Below, in pieces: positions 26,380 through 35,777 of a DNA stretch of 64,000 bases. Where the stretch lies: assembly GCA_030424845.1 (NCBI GenBank), contig JAUHWC010000004.1:354135-418134 (forward strand). The letters are read 5' to 3'. Position numbers and translations under genes: made by a program. Source of the DNA: Alphaproteobacteria bacterium (GTDB lineage: Bacteria; Pseudomonadota; Alphaproteobacteria; Sphingomonadales; Sphingomonadaceae). Each line of letters begins with the position of its first letter. The stretch's first letter is position 1. The notes beneath the pieces are model-generated. The model was given only the letters and a program-made list of their open reading frames with translations. It made no database searches and was not told the origin of the DNA.

Positions 26380-27284
26380 ACAACAGCGAGATCACCATCG
26401 GATTCCTCGGCCTTGGCCGCATGGGCGCGCCCATGGCCGGCAACCTGCTGAAGGCAGGCTACACGCTCTACGTGCATGACGTCTCGCCCGATGCGGTCGC
26501 GGCCCTCGTGCGCGAAGGCGCGCAAGCAGCCGGTTCCGCGTCCGCGCTGGGGCGGTTGTGCGATGTCGTCTTCACCAGCCTGCCAACCCCGGCCATCGTG
26601 CGCGAGGCGGCGCTCGGCCCGGACAGCATCTTCATCCGCGGCAAGCCGCGCGTGTTCTGTGACCTGTCCACCTCCGGCCCGGCCCTCGCCAAGGAACTGT
26701 CCGCAGCTCTCGCCCCGCAAGGTGTCGCCTGTTTCGATGCACCGGTTTCCGGCGGCATCAAGGGCGCGAGGGAAGCCACAATCTCGATCATGGTGGGCGG
26801 CCCCGAGGCGGAATACGAGAGCGTCCTTCGCCCGCTGCTGGAAGTGATCGGCAAGCCCACCCACATGGGCGAAACCCCGGGCGCCGGGCAGACGATGAAG
26901 CTGGTCAACAATTTGCTGGGCGCGGTTGCCATCGGCGTCACGGCCGAGGGCATGGCCTTCGGCATCAAGGCCGGACTGGACCCGGCCCGCATGATCGACG
27001 TGCTCAACAAGTCCACCGGCATCAATTCCGCGACCCGCGACAAATGGCCGAAGAGCGTGCTGCCACGCACCTTCGACTTCGGATTCGCCGCGGCCCTGAG
27101 CCTGAAGGACACCAAGCTTCTGATGGACGAGGCAGAGGCTGCCGAAGTTCCCCTGCCGCTGGGCCGGATCGTGCAGGACTACCTCGAACGCACCTTGGCG
27201 CGCGAAGGCGCGGATGCCGATTTCACCGCCATCGCCAAGGTTGTGGAGGAAGCCGCCGGGCTTGATCCCGAGCGCAAGGAATGA
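26376..27284 (+). CDS. NAD(P)-dependent beta-hydroxyacid dehydrogenase (HIBADH/GarR family)
   Basis: A 302-residue dehydrogenase. N-terminal Rossmann motif ITIGFLGLGRMGAPMAGNLL, substrate-binding motif DAPVSGGIKGAREATISIMV near residue 120, and catalytic Lys in GQTMKLVNNLLGA near residue 170, as in 3-hydroxyisobutyrate dehydrogenases and tartronate semialdehyde reductases. Last clear member of the GMC-P450 operon. Cofactor preference and substrate are not determined by sequence alone. Confidence 0.92.
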   Translation: MNNSEITIGFLGLGRMGAPMAGNLLKAGYTLYVHDVSPDAVAALVREGAQAAGSASALGRLCDVVFTSLPTPAIVREAALGPDSIFIRGKPRVFCDLSTSGPALAKELSAALAPQGVACFDAPVSGGIKGAREATISIMVGGPEAEYESVLRPLLEVIGKPTHMGETPGAGQTMKLVNNLLGAVAIGVTAEGMAFGIKAGLDPARMIDVLNKSTGINSATRDKWPKSVLPRTFDFGFAAALSLKDTKLLMDEAEAAEVPLPLGRIVQDYLERTLAREGADADFTAIAKVVEEAAGLDPERKE

Positions 27285-27317
27285 GACACCGTTGATCCGG
27301 AAATCGGGAGGATTTCG

Positions 27318-28172
27318 ATGGGTTTACGGCATCTTGCGGCAATCGCGCTGGCTTCTGCGATCACCCTGCCGGCACAGGCGCAGGAATTCGTCAGCCTGCA
27401 ACCCAGTTCGGACTGGGCACTGACCCGCACCGATGATTACTGCGTTATCGCGCGCAACTTCGGCGAAGGTGCGCAGGCAACCCATCTCGACCTGCGCAGC
27501 TATCGGCCCGAAGGGCTGTTCTACGTGCTTGTTTCAGGCGGGCTGGCGCAACCGGTGCCGACAGCGGAAAGGATCCGCTTCGTCATGGGCACGGGCGAAT
27601 ATCACGATCCGACATTTGTCTCCGGAACCATTGCCGGGCGCACCACGACGATGCTCAAGCCCGCGTTCTCGCTCGGCCCGCTGGCCAGGGAGGCGGAAGA
27701 GCGGATGGCTGCCGACCTTCCCGTGCAGAGCTATTCCGAGCCGGCGGCAGAAGCTGGTGTGCGGGAATTCCGCTTCCTTGACGGGATGCAGCCGCAATTC
27801 GCGCTGGAAACCGGATCGCTCGGCCATGTGATGGACGCGCTGCGCCAATGCGCACGGCAACTGCCGGACGATTGGGGAGTCAGCTTCGAGGAGCACATGG
27901 CCTTGTCGCGCATTGCCAAGCCGGACGGTCCCTTTCGCTGGCTCGGTTCGCGCAGCTTCCAGCGACGTCTTGCCGAGGGTTCCTGGTGGAGCCTTCGCCT
28001 GATCGTCGATGAAACCGGGCGAGTGGCCGATTGCCACCTGACCGGTGCCGCCAGCGAACAGGATGCGGCGCGAGCTTGCGAAACCGCGCGTGACAAGGCC
28101 CGCTTCGAACCGGCGCTGGATGCCGATGGCAACCCCGCGCGCGACTATTGGCTGCTCACCATCCAGCCCTGA
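27318..28172 (+). CDS. exported protein with TonB-C-like domain
   Basis: A 284-residue protein with a signal peptide (MGLRHLAAIALASAITLPAQ, then AQE). The last 80 residues (WWSLRLIVDETGRVADC to PARDYWLLTI) resemble the TonB C-terminal domain. There is no N-terminal transmembrane anchor or Pro-rich linker, so it is not a normal energy transducer. Two cysteines in the C-terminal domain could pair. Function unknown; a periplasmic protein in Sphingomonadales style. Confidence 0.75.
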   Translation: MGLRHLAAIALASAITLPAQAQEFVSLQPSSDWALTRTDDYCVIARNFGEGAQATHLDLRSYRPEGLFYVLVSGGLAQPVPTAERIRFVMGTGEYHDPTFVSGTIAGRTTTMLKPAFSLGPLAREAEERMAADLPVQSYSEPAAEAGVREFRFLDGMQPQFALETGSLGHVMDALRQCARQLPDDWGVSFEEHMALSRIAKPDGPFRWLGSRSFQRRLAEGSWWSLRLIVDETGRVADCHLTGAASEQDAARACETARDKARFEPALDADGNPARDYWLLTIQP

Positions 28173-28259
28173 TGCCCGAGGCCGGGCGGCTGGCGATGCG
28201 GTGGCGGGAAGCAAGCGGACTGCTCGCGTTCAGGTTCCGGGGCTTAGCCTGAGGCTTCC

Positions 28260-28658
28260 ATGTTGATCGCATCCGTCATCTTCCTTTTGGCACAGCTTGC
28301 GGCCCAGCCTCCGGTGGAGGGCAGGTTCGATGGCCTGTGCGAATATCCCGAAGCCTTGCAGGATCGTTCCGGCGAGGGAGCGCTGGTGACATGCAACCAG
28401 GTGGAGATCGCTCCCGGCCAGATTTCTTTCGGGCTGCGCAGCTGGCAATCGCGCACACGCTTCAACGGCACGTTTGATGGCAACCGGCTGACGGTCACCT
28501 CGATCACCCGGCCAATCGCTCGCGAATGGCCGGTGCGCGGCGTGTGCGACTTGTCCTTTGCCAACGGGAAACTGTCGAACGTGGCCTGTTCGGCCTACGC
28601 CCGCCACGCCACCATCCTTGCCAACTTCACCATCTCCAGCATCAACGACGCGCGCTGA
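28260..28658 (+). CDS. small secreted protein of unknown function
   Basis: A 132-residue protein starting MLIASVIFLLAQLAAQPPVE, a short signal peptide. The mature part has four cysteines (LCEY, VTCNQ, GVCDL, VACSA), enough for two disulfides, and alternating beta-type sequence. It follows the TonB-C-like protein by 87 bases and is convergent with the SDR gene. I do not recognise the family. Confidence 0.65.
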   Translation: MLIASVIFLLAQLAAQPPVEGRFDGLCEYPEALQDRSGEGALVTCNQVEIAPGQISFGLRSWQSRTRFNGTFDGNRLTVTSITRPIAREWPVRGVCDLSFANGKLSNVACSAYARHATILANFTISSINDAR

Positions 28659-28666
28659 TACTGTCG

Positions 28667-29452
28667 TCAGATGTCGTTGCGGATGGTCGCCAGTGCGCCG
28701 CCGTCGATCTCCCACTTCGCGCCGTTGACATAGCTGGCCTCGTCCGAAAGCAGGAAGCTCACCACATCGCCCACCTCGCGCGGCTGGCCCACGCGGTTCA
28801 AGGTGGCGACCTGGCCCAGCTTGTCCATGCCGGCCTGCACGTCGCCATCGAACATCTGTTCGAGCATGCCGACCAGCAACGGGGTCTCGATCACGCCGGG
28901 CATCACGCAGTTCACGCGCACGCCCTTCTGCGCCACCTCGCTGGCGGCCGTACGGGTGAGGCCGACCGCGCCGTGCTTGGCGGCATTGTAGGCACAGGCA
29001 CCCGCAAGGCCGCGTTCCGAACCGATGCTGGCGGTGTTGACCACCGCGCCCTTTCCGGCGGCGACCATGTAGGGAAGCACGAAACGCAGGCCGAGGAACA
29101 TGCTGCGCAGGTTCACCCGGATGATCTTGTCGAACATCTCGATGTCATATTCATGCGTGGGGGCAAGGTCCCCCTCGATCCCGGCATTGTTGAAGAAGCC
29201 GTCGATATGGCCGAATTTGTTGTGCGCGGTTTCGGCATAGGCGCGCACTTCGTCCTCGTTCGCGCAATCGGCATGGAAGGCCACCGCCTCGTGCCCTGCC
29301 GCCTTCAGCCTGGCCGTGCAGTCGTGCAAGCGGTCCGCGTCGATATCGACCAGCATCACCCGCGCCCCTTCGCGCGCGAGGATTTCGCATGTGGCAAAGC
29401 CGATGGAGCCGGCGGCCCCGGTGACGATGATGGATTTTCCTTCGTGGCGCAT
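28667..29452 (-). CDS. short-chain dehydrogenase/reductase
   Basis: A 261-residue classical SDR. The cofactor motif is VTGAAGSIGFA; Asp in VMLVDIDADRL favours NAD(H). NNAG is present (FFNNAGIEGD), the catalytic Ser is in NTASIGSERG and the active-site pair is YNAAK. The ATG at 29452 lies 5 bases after the stop of the small gene upstream; it is the last gene of the nine-gene operon starting at 35742. Confidence 0.92.
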   Translation of the reverse strand: MRHEGKSIIVTGAAGSIGFATCEILAREGARVMLVDIDADRLHDCTARLKAAGHEAVAFHADCANEDEVRAYAETAHNKFGHIDGFFNNAGIEGDLAPTHEYDIEMFDKIIRVNLRSMFLGLRFVLPYMVAAGKGAVVNTASIGSERGLAGACAYNAAKHGAVGLTRTAASEVAQKGVRVNCVMPGVIETPLLVGMLEQMFDGDVQAGMDKLGQVATLNRVGQPREVGDVVSFLLSDEASYVNGAKWEIDGGALATIRNDI

Positions 29453-29457
29453 GGGCT

Positions 29458-29670
29458 TTATCCCTTCGATTTGCGGAACGGCAGGGTGATCAGGAACCAT
29501 GCCAGTTTCGGTGTCAGCAGCTTGAGGAAGTTCTTCGCCTCTTCCGGCGTGAGCGTGGCGGTCATCGGCATGGTGCCGTAGACCTTGCCCTTCAGGACAA
29601 GGTCATTGCCCTTCCGCTCGATCTTGCTGACCTGCATCAGCTCGCTCTTGTCTGCGGCGCGGATCTTCAT
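29458..29670 (-). CDS. conserved small protein
   Basis: A 70-residue protein beginning MKIRAADKSELMQVSKIERK with a C-terminal hydrophobic stretch (AWFLITLPF) and basic tail. Similar small proteins of unknown role occur next to flavin oxidoreductases in steroid- and aromatic-degrading bacteria, as far as I recall. The start overlaps the flavoenzyme stop by four bases, arguing for coupled expression and perhaps a complex or membrane tether. Confidence 0.7.
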   Translation of the reverse strand: MKIRAADKSELMQVSKIERKGNDLVLKGKVYGTMPMTATLTPEEAKNFLKLLTPKLAWFLITLPFRKSKG

Positions 29671-31241
29671 GGCCTGATCTCGTCGAAATCGATGCCGAGG
29701 TCCTCGGCCATCACCATCGCCGTTGCACGGCCTGCGCCGAACACGCCGCCGCCCGGATGCTGGAACGGGCCGACAAGGTAGAGCCGGTCGACACCCGGCA
29801 CGCGGTACTGGCCAAGGTCAGGTGTCGGGCGGTGGCTGCCGGACTGGTAAGTGGTGGTGGCAATGCCGTGCAGGTCCCCGCGATAGAAGCTGGGGCTGGT
29901 GCGCTCCATGTCCACCGGGCTGTCACAGTGATAGCCGAGGATCGCGTCCGGCACGTTCTCGATGAAATCGCCCATGCGGGCGATCATCTTTTCGGCAAAC
30001 TCGCCCTTTGCCTCGTCCCAGTCTCGCCCGTCCTTGCGCTCGTAGGGTACATAGTCCCATGCATGGAAGATCGCCTTGCCTTCAGGCGCGCGCGAAGGGT
30101 CATGCTGCGTCAGCTGGCCCACGCCGACCAGCGGCGTGCTGCTGAAATTGCCATAGCGCAGCTCGTCAAAGGCGCGGCGCATGTCCTCGTATTCGGCAGG
30201 CATCAGCTCGTACATCACGGCCGAGAGGTCAGCCCCGTCGGCGCGCTTGGCCTTGAACTTCATCGGCGCATCGAGCGCGGCATGGACGGTGAAGCAAGCC
30301 GCATCGGTGATATGCGTGCGCTTGGCCTTGCGCCCCACTTCGGCAGGCAGGCTGGGCACGATATCGGGCAGGACATGCGGGTGCAGCGCGCCGATGATGC
30401 CGTCTGCGCAGGAGAGGCGCTCGCCATTGTCGAGCACCACGCCGGCCGCCTTCTCGCCATCGGTGAACACCTCGCGCACCTCGCAGCCCGCGCGCACCGT
30501 GCCGCCGTGGTCCTCGATGCACGCGATCAGCGCATTGGTGAGGCTGCCGGAGCCGCCGACAGGCACACCGAAGCCGAACTTTTCCAGGAAGCCGAGGAAG
30601 ACATAGGCGCCGATGCCGGTGGCCTTCTCGTCCGGGCTGACGAGGTTCTCGCCTGCCACGCGGCCGAAATGGGCCTTTACCTTGTCATGCTCGAACAGCT
30701 CTTCCATCAGGTCGAAGGTCGAAACGCCCATGGTGCGCATGATCTCCTGCCCTTCGGAGGACTGGTCCATCATCGCGGTCTGCGCCCCAACCGGCATGGG
30801 CGGGGAATAAAGGCCCGCCATTATCATCGGCAGCCATTCGGCGGCCTGACGGCTCATTTCCAGGAAGGTGTTGGCATCCTTCTCGCTGAAGTGGCGGATC
30901 GCTTCGGCGCTCTTCGCCGGATCGCGGTGCAGCGGCAGGGTGGAGCCATCCTCCCACACGCTCATCATCGGCACATCGGGGAAGACATACTTGAGGCCGT
31001 ATTTCGATTTCAGGCCGAGGTCGTCGTTCAACAGCAGCGGATTGCCCTGGATGAAGATGTGGCTCATCGAATGCTGGTCGTGACGAAAGCCGGGGTGCGT
31101 CAGTTCGCGGCTGACCACGCCGCCGCCGTGCCACTGGTTGCGCTCCAGCACGAGCACGCTCTTGCCCGCGCAGGCCAGGTAAGCGCCCGCCACCAGCCCG
31201 TTGTGGCCCGATCCGATGATGATGATGTCTGCGTCTGCCAT
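29667..31241 (-). CDS. phytoene-desaturase-like FAD oxidoreductase (PYROXD2 type)
   Basis: A 524-residue flavoprotein. The FAD-binding motif is IIIIGSGHNGLVAGAYLA, followed by VLVLERNQWHGGGV; the C-terminal FAD motif is LVGPFQHPGGGVFGAGR. This is the NAD(P)/FAD-dependent group near human PYROXD2, distinct from carotenoid desaturases although related. It sits in a catabolic operon rather than with carotenoid genes, so oxidation of the operon's substrate is more likely than pigment synthesis. Confidence 0.9.
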   Translation of the reverse strand: MADADIIIIGSGHNGLVAGAYLACAGKSVLVLERNQWHGGGVVSRELTHPGFRHDQHSMSHIFIQGNPLLLNDDLGLKSKYGLKYVFPDVPMMSVWEDGSTLPLHRDPAKSAEAIRHFSEKDANTFLEMSRQAAEWLPMIMAGLYSPPMPVGAQTAMMDQSSEGQEIMRTMGVSTFDLMEELFEHDKVKAHFGRVAGENLVSPDEKATGIGAYVFLGFLEKFGFGVPVGGSGSLTNALIACIEDHGGTVRAGCEVREVFTDGEKAAGVVLDNGERLSCADGIIGALHPHVLPDIVPSLPAEVGRKAKRTHITDAACFTVHAALDAPMKFKAKRADGADLSAVMYELMPAEYEDMRRAFDELRYGNFSSTPLVGVGQLTQHDPSRAPEGKAIFHAWDYVPYERKDGRDWDEAKGEFAEKMIARMGDFIENVPDAILGYHCDSPVDMERTSPSFYRGDLHGIATTTYQSGSHRPTPDLGQYRVPGVDRLYLVGPFQHPGGGVFGAGRATAMVMAEDLGIDFDEIRP

Positions 31242-31253
31242 GTGGTGATCCTT

Positions 31254-32399
31254 TTACAGGCAAGCCGAAAGCGCGAGGTCGGAGAGCTTGCCGCAGCGTT
31301 CGATGTTCGCTGCCTGCGTCATCACGCCTGCGCTGAGGAAGGAGAAGGTGACGTCGGCTTCGGGGTCGATCCAGAACATGGTCGAACCGGCACCGTAATT
31401 GCCGAAAGTCTCAGGCGAGGAGAGCTGGCCGAACAGGTGCTGGAACACGCCGGTCCCGCGCACCTGGAAGCCCAGGCCCTGGTTGGCGGGCGGCACGGTC
31501 CAACCGGCCTTCAGCGCCACGCCCTTGTAGAGCTCGTTGGGCTTGTCGCCGCTGTGCACCTTGCGCGCAAGGCGCACCATGCGCGGGGACAGGATGCGCG
31601 CGCCGTCCAGTTCGCCTTCACGGCGCAGCATTTCGGCAAAGCGCCACAGGTCGCCGCAGGTGCTGGCGCAGCCGACATGCGGAGCCTCGACCTGCGGGTC
31701 CTCGAACAGGGCATGGTCGCCCTCGATATTGCGCGAAAGGTGCTTGATCGGAACCGTGCCGCGCATGTCCGGGCGCACGTGGCGGCTATCCAGATCGGCG
31801 CGCAGGCCCATGCTGGTGGACTCCATCTTGAGGGGCGCGAACAGGTCCTCGTGCAGCAGTTCCTGGTAGCTGCGGCCCTTCGGGTCGGTACGGACCAGCG
31901 CCATGCCCATGAGCACATGGTTCACCAGCGGCGAATAGTCGCACTTCTCGCCCGGCCGACTGGCACCGTGGACGTTGGCGATGCTCTCGTCGTAGAGCTC
32001 CTGCAGCCGGTCGAGATACATGCCGGGCTTCGGCGTCCACACACCGGGCATGCCGGCCTGGTGGGTGATCAGGTGCCAGAAGGTGGCCTCGTCCCGCGGC
32101 GCGCCGGTGAATTCGGGCAGCACGTCGCGCACCTTGGTGTTGAGGCTGAAGCGCCCCTGCTCCATCGCGCGCATGATCAGCACGTTGGTAAAGGCCTTGG
32201 TGACGGAGAAGAGCGAGAAGACGTCGTCCTTCTTCAGCGGACGTTCGCCGCCGGCATAGGCGCTGCCGATCGCCTCATCGAACACCACCACACCGCCGCG
32301 GGCGATGCGCAGCACCACGCCGAAATACTCGTCGCGGGCGATGTCTGCCTCGATAACCTGCTTCAGCTCGTCGAGCCGTTCCTGCCAGATGGCTGTCAT
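31254..32399 (-). CDS. serine hydrolase, class C beta-lactamase/EstB family
   Basis: A 381-residue cytosolic serine hydrolase. The SxxK nucleophile motif is LFSVTKAF near residue 65, and the YxN-type motif is CDYSPLVNH near residue 160. There is no signal peptide, which argues against a periplasmic beta-lactamase and for an esterase or lactonase acting on a pathway intermediate. GGAAAGCAAGGAC precedes the start. A second family member lies in the same operon at 34513. Confidence 0.9.
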   Translation of the reverse strand: MTAIWQERLDELKQVIEADIARDEYFGVVLRIARGGVVVFDEAIGSAYAGGERPLKKDDVFSLFSVTKAFTNVLIMRAMEQGRFSLNTKVRDVLPEFTGAPRDEATFWHLITHQAGMPGVWTPKPGMYLDRLQELYDESIANVHGASRPGEKCDYSPLVNHVLMGMALVRTDPKGRSYQELLHEDLFAPLKMESTSMGLRADLDSRHVRPDMRGTVPIKHLSRNIEGDHALFEDPQVEAPHVGCASTCGDLWRFAEMLRREGELDGARILSPRMVRLARKVHSGDKPNELYKGVALKAGWTVPPANQGLGFQVRGTGVFQHLFGQLSSPETFGNYGAGSTMFWIDPEADVTFSFLSAGVMTQAANIERCGKLSDLALSACL

Positions 32400-32411
32400 G
32401 TCCTTGCTTTC

Positions 32412-33167
32412 CTAACCAGCGGCGATGATGCCGCCGTCGACGGCGAGCATCGCCCCGTTGATGAATTGCGCCTCGTCCGAAAGGAGGAAGGCGGCGGCCT
32501 GCGCCACGTCTTCGGGCGTGCCGTTGCGGCGCAGGGGAATGTTCTTCGCCCGCTGCTCATATTGCTCCGCCGTCACGAAACCTTCGGTGGCAGGCGTGGG
32601 CACGCTGCCCGGCGCGATGGCGTTGACGCGGATATTGCGCGGGCCGAGTTCGCCGGCAAGCACCTTGGTCAGCCCCGCGATCCCCGCCTTGATGGTGGTG
32701 TAGGCCCCGGTGTTGGGCCGCCCGCGATAGGCAACGGGCGAGCTGTAGTTGAGGATGTTGCCTTGCGCGTTCTCGTCGCGATGCGCGAGGAAGGCCTGCA
32801 CGCCCCAGAACACGCTCTTGAGGCCGGCCGACAGCATCCTGTCGAGCGTTTCCTCGGTCACATTCTCGATCGGCTCGTAAACCAGCACGGAGGCATTGTT
32901 GATCACTGCCCGCAAGGGGCCGGCATCGCTCGCGAAATCCTCTGCCAGCTGGAAGAAGGCATCGCGGCTGCCGCAATCCGCGCCATAGCTGAAGGCACGG
33001 CCACCGCTTTCGCAGATGGCTTCTGCAACATGCAGCGCGTTCTTGGCGTCGATATCGGCAACACCGACAATCGCCCCTTCGGCGGCGAGATGCCTGGCAA
33101 TCCCCTCGCCCAGCCCGCGACCGGCGCCGGAAATGAGGATCGGCTGTCCGTCGAAACGTCCCGCCAT
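32412..33167 (-). CDS. short-chain dehydrogenase/reductase
   Basis: A 251-residue classical SDR. Cofactor motif ISGAGRGLGEGIA, Asp in VGVADIDAKN, NNAS instead of NNAG, catalytic Ser in NYSSPVAYRG and the YTTIK active-site motif. The start codon overlaps the upstream gene's stop (TGATG). It probably oxidises or reduces a hydroxyl/keto group in the same pathway as the other SDR at 28667. Confidence 0.92.
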   Translation of the reverse strand: MAGRFDGQPILISGAGRGLGEGIARHLAAEGAIVGVADIDAKNALHVAEAICESGGRAFSYGADCGSRDAFFQLAEDFASDAGPLRAVINNASVLVYEPIENVTEETLDRMLSAGLKSVFWGVQAFLAHRDENAQGNILNYSSPVAYRGRPNTGAYTTIKAGIAGLTKVLAGELGPRNIRVNAIAPGSVPTPATEGFVTAEQYEQRAKNIPLRRNGTPEDVAQAAAFLLSDEAQFINGAMLAVDGGIIAAG

Positions 33168-33580
33168 CAGTCCATTCCGAACAGCTTGGCGGTGTAGTGC
33201 GAATCCATGTACTCGCGCATCTTGTCAATCTTGCCGTTCGAGATCTCGAACACCCAGCAATAGTCATTGTCATAGACCTTGCCGTCCGGCAGGCCGCCGG
33301 TGGAATTGCTCTCCACGCAAACCCAGCCATCACGACTGAACATGTTGTGCACGTGGATCTTGGGATCGCCGGGGTTGAACATGCCGCGCACGGGCGCAAG
33401 GAACTTGTCGATGATATCCATGCCGACATGGCGGCCTGCACCGGCGATGTCCTTCACCTTGGGCTCCCACACGCTTTCGTCGTGATAGAACTTGCGCAGC
33501 TCCTCCAGGTCGCCCGAGGACAGGACCTCGAAGAAATCCAGCACCAGCTGTTCGTCTGCATTTGCGGCTTTGACCGTCAT
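33167..33580 (-). CDS. NTF2-like / SnoaL-fold protein
   Basis: A 137-residue cone-shaped alpha+beta barrel protein of the NTF2-like superfamily. LVLDFFEVLSSGDLEELRKF is the typical first helix pair, and GKIDKMREYMDSHYTAKLF the typical end. Such proteins act as isomerases, hydratases or binding proteins. The ATG at 33580 has a strong GGGAGAGGAAG site; longer starts upstream run antisense into the next gene. Confidence 0.88.
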   Translation of the reverse strand: MTVKAANADEQLVLDFFEVLSSGDLEELRKFYHDESVWEPKVKDIAGAGRHVGMDIIDKFLAPVRGMFNPGDPKIHVHNMFSRDGWVCVESNSTGGLPDGKVYDNDYCWVFEISNGKIDKMREYMDSHYTAKLFGMD

Positions 33581-33603
33581 TGTCTTCCTCTCCCGTGGAA
33601 CGT

Positions 33604-34083
33604 CTATTTCAACCCGCGCGCTTCGTCGGTCGGCGGCGGGAAACTGGGGATCGTTCCCCCTTCGTGCAGCGCAAGGTGGCCCTTGCGGCTGGCGAAACGC
33701 CATGCGCCGTCAACCAGCCGGTATTCATCCTCGAACCCGCCGACGAAGATGCCGTTGGCCGATTGCGGCGGCTCGATCTGGGCGTGGTTGCTCATCATCA
33801 CGACGTAATTGGTGCCGCGCGCCTCGGTTGCCGAGATCGCCTCGACCAGCACGTTGGTGACGAGGTGGCGCACCAGGATCGGCGGGCGATCGCGGAAGAT
33901 CGCCTGGATCGCGTCCTGCCCGTGGAAGGGATAGCCCGGCTGGAACGGCCTGTCATAGGTGGCATCTGCCGTGAACAGTTCGCGCAGCGCCGCATGGTCG
34001 CCATCATCGGCGTACTTGGCAAAGAGCAGCGGCAGCTTGCCGCATTCATGCTCGATCAGGAGGCGGGTTGCAGCGTCCATCAT
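33604..34083 (-). CDS. NTF2-like / SnoaL_4 protein
   Basis: A 159-residue NTF2-like protein of the SnoaL_4 or ring-hydroxylating-dioxygenase-beta-like group. The N-terminal YADDGDHAALRELFTADATYD and DEYRLVDGAWRFASRKGHLA are family landmarks. Start ATGATG overlaps the stop of the upstream carboxymuconolactone-decarboxylase-like gene. The catalytic role is unknown; the second of two NTF2-like proteins in the operon. Confidence 0.88.
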   Translation of the reverse strand: MMDAATRLLIEHECGKLPLLFAKYADDGDHAALRELFTADATYDRPFQPGYPFHGQDAIQAIFRDRPPILVRHLVTNVLVEAISATEARGTNYVVMMSNHAQIEPPQSANGIFVGGFEDEYRLVDGAWRFASRKGHLALHEGGTIPSFPPPTDEARGLK

Positions 34084-34499
34084 TCCGCCTCTTCCGCTTC
34101 GATCTGGGCAAAGGCTTCATTGGCGATGCGGAAGCTGTCCACCGCCGCCGGAATGCCGCCGTAGATCCCCACTTGCAGCAGCACTTCGCGGATCTCGTCC
34201 TTGGAAAGGCCGTTGTTGAGCGCGCCGTGGATGTGGATCTTGAGCTCGTTCTCGCGCCCGAGCACCGCAATCATCGCAAGGTTGATCAGGCTGCGATCGC
34301 GCAGCGGCAATCCCTCACGCCCCCAGTTCCAGCCCCAGCAATAGGTGGTGACCAGTTCCTGCAACGGTTCGTTGAACGGGCCGGACTTGGCCAGCGCCTT
34401 GTCGACATATTCATCGCCCAGCACCTTGCGGCGGATTGCCATGCCGCGGTCGAACATTTCCTTACCCGTCATTTCAGGCGCGCTTTTCTTCTCACTCAT
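34080..34499 (-). CDS. carboxymuconolactone decarboxylase family protein
   Basis: A 139-residue all-helical protein with the CMD motif set: YCWGWNWGREGLPLRDRSL, INLAMIAVLGRENELKIHI and HGALNNGLSKDEIREVLLQ. It is similar in size to PcaC (4-carboxymuconolactone decarboxylase of the protocatechuate branch), but no other pca genes are here, so decarboxylation of another lactone or a peroxidase-like role is possible. It overlaps the following gene by four bases. Confidence 0.85.
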   Translation of the reverse strand: MSEKKSAPEMTGKEMFDRGMAIRRKVLGDEYVDKALAKSGPFNEPLQELVTTYCWGWNWGREGLPLRDRSLINLAMIAVLGRENELKIHIHGALNNGLSKDEIREVLLQVGIYGGIPAAVDSFRIANEAFAQIEAEEAE

Positions 34500-34512
34500 C
34501 GGTGATCCTTCC

Positions 34513-35742
34513 TCACATCACGGAATAGACGGCATCGATAAGCCGCCGTGCACGCGGGCCATTGTCGCCCACGGCATGCATCTGGTTGCAGCAGTACGAG
34601 AAGCCGAGCTTGGCATCGGGATCGCCGAAGCCGATCGAGCCGCCAAGGCCATGATGGCCGAAACTGCGCATGTTCGGTCCCATGTAGACCGCTTCCGGCG
34701 TATTGAGCAGCACGCCCAAGGCCTGGTGATAGGGGCGATCCTGCAGCAGCTCCACCTGGTTGTGCTGTTCTTCGATCATGTTCTCGAGCGCCCCTTTGGA
34801 CAGCAGCGAGATGCCATCGACAGAGCCTGTCGCCGCGCCGTAGACGCGCGCCACGCCGCGGGCATTGCCGTGGCCGGACCCGCTGGCAATCTCGCAGGTG
34901 CGCCAGGTGGGGCTGTTCATCGTGGTGTGCCACGGTTCGTCCGGGTTCTGCAGGAAAGCGAACTTGCGCAATACCGCGCCGTCCTGCCAGCCCTCGGGCG
35001 CGGTGGGCTTTTCGGGCATGGCAGTGTCCTTCGCCGCAAACAGCCGCGCCTTGGTGTTGGGCAGCACTTCGGCAACGTGGGACTGCTCTTCGGCATCCAT
35101 GCCGCCGATGTAATATTCCGCGCCCAGCGGGCCGCAGACATGTTCGCGCAGGAACGGCCCCACCGTCTTGCCGGTGACACGCCGCATGATCTCGCCCAGC
35201 AGGAAGCCCTGGTTGTGCACGTGATAGGCGGCGCGCGTACCCGGCTGCCACAGCGGTTCCTGCACTTCCAGCGCCTTGATGTAGGGCTCGTACTCGAGGA
35301 AGGCGCCGGGGTAGAGCACATCGGTGGTGAGCACGGGAATGGCGGCGCGGTGATCGAGACACCAGCGCACGAGGATGTCTTCCTTGCCGTTCTGGGCGAA
35401 CTCGGGCCAGTAATGTGCCACCGGCTTGTCGATATCGACGAGGCCCTGGTCGACGAGCATGTTGAAGGCGATTCCGGTCACGCCCTTGGCGGTGCTCATC
35501 ATGCATACGGTGGAATGCTCGTCCCACTCGCGCGTGCGCCCGGCATTGGCCCAGCCGCCCCACAGGTCCACCACCGTCTCGCCATCGACCACCACGCTGC
35601 AGCCGGCACCCAGTTCATCTTCCTCGCGGAAATTGGTGATGAAGGCATCCACCGCGGGACGGAACCGTTCATCATAGCGGCCATGCAGCGCAAAGCTGCC
35701 CCCGCGTGCTTCGACAACCTCGTGAAATTCTGCCTGCGGCAA
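34513..35742 (-). CDS. serine hydrolase, class C beta-lactamase/EstB family
   Basis: A 409-residue relative of the hydrolase at 31254, probably from an old duplication. The SxxK motif is MMSTAKGVTG near residue 95, and the YxN-type motif is AAYHVHNQGFL near residue 195. No ATG fits; the TTG at 35742 lies directly behind GGGGAGAGAGAGC, and the frame upstream is antisense to the next gene. First gene of the nine-gene minus-strand operon. Likely an esterase or lactonase. Confidence 0.88.
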   Translation of the reverse strand: MPQAEFHEVVEARGGSFALHGRYDERFRPAVDAFITNFREEDELGAGCSVVVDGETVVDLWGGWANAGRTREWDEHSTVCMMSTAKGVTGIAFNMLVDQGLVDIDKPVAHYWPEFAQNGKEDILVRWCLDHRAAIPVLTTDVLYPGAFLEYEPYIKALEVQEPLWQPGTRAAYHVHNQGFLLGEIMRRVTGKTVGPFLREHVCGPLGAEYYIGGMDAEEQSHVAEVLPNTKARLFAAKDTAMPEKPTAPEGWQDGAVLRKFAFLQNPDEPWHTTMNSPTWRTCEIASGSGHGNARGVARVYGAATGSVDGISLLSKGALENMIEEQHNQVELLQDRPYHQALGVLLNTPEAVYMGPNMRSFGHHGLGGSIGFGDPDAKLGFSYCCNQMHAVGDNGPRARRLIDAVYSVM

Positions 35743-35777
35743 GCTCTCTCTCCCCTGAAAGCCGGTCTTTGCGACTC

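Noticed and set aside
26376..27284. 6-phosphogluconate dehydrogenase
   Set aside because: At 302 residues it is too short and has the HIBADH-type GGIKGAREA motif instead of Gnd motifs.
29757..33197. A 1146-codon open frame on the plus strand
   Set aside because: Antisense to four well-supported minus-strand genes (PYROXD2-like, serine hydrolase, SDR, part of the small-gene operon); its product is low-complexity with no family motif.
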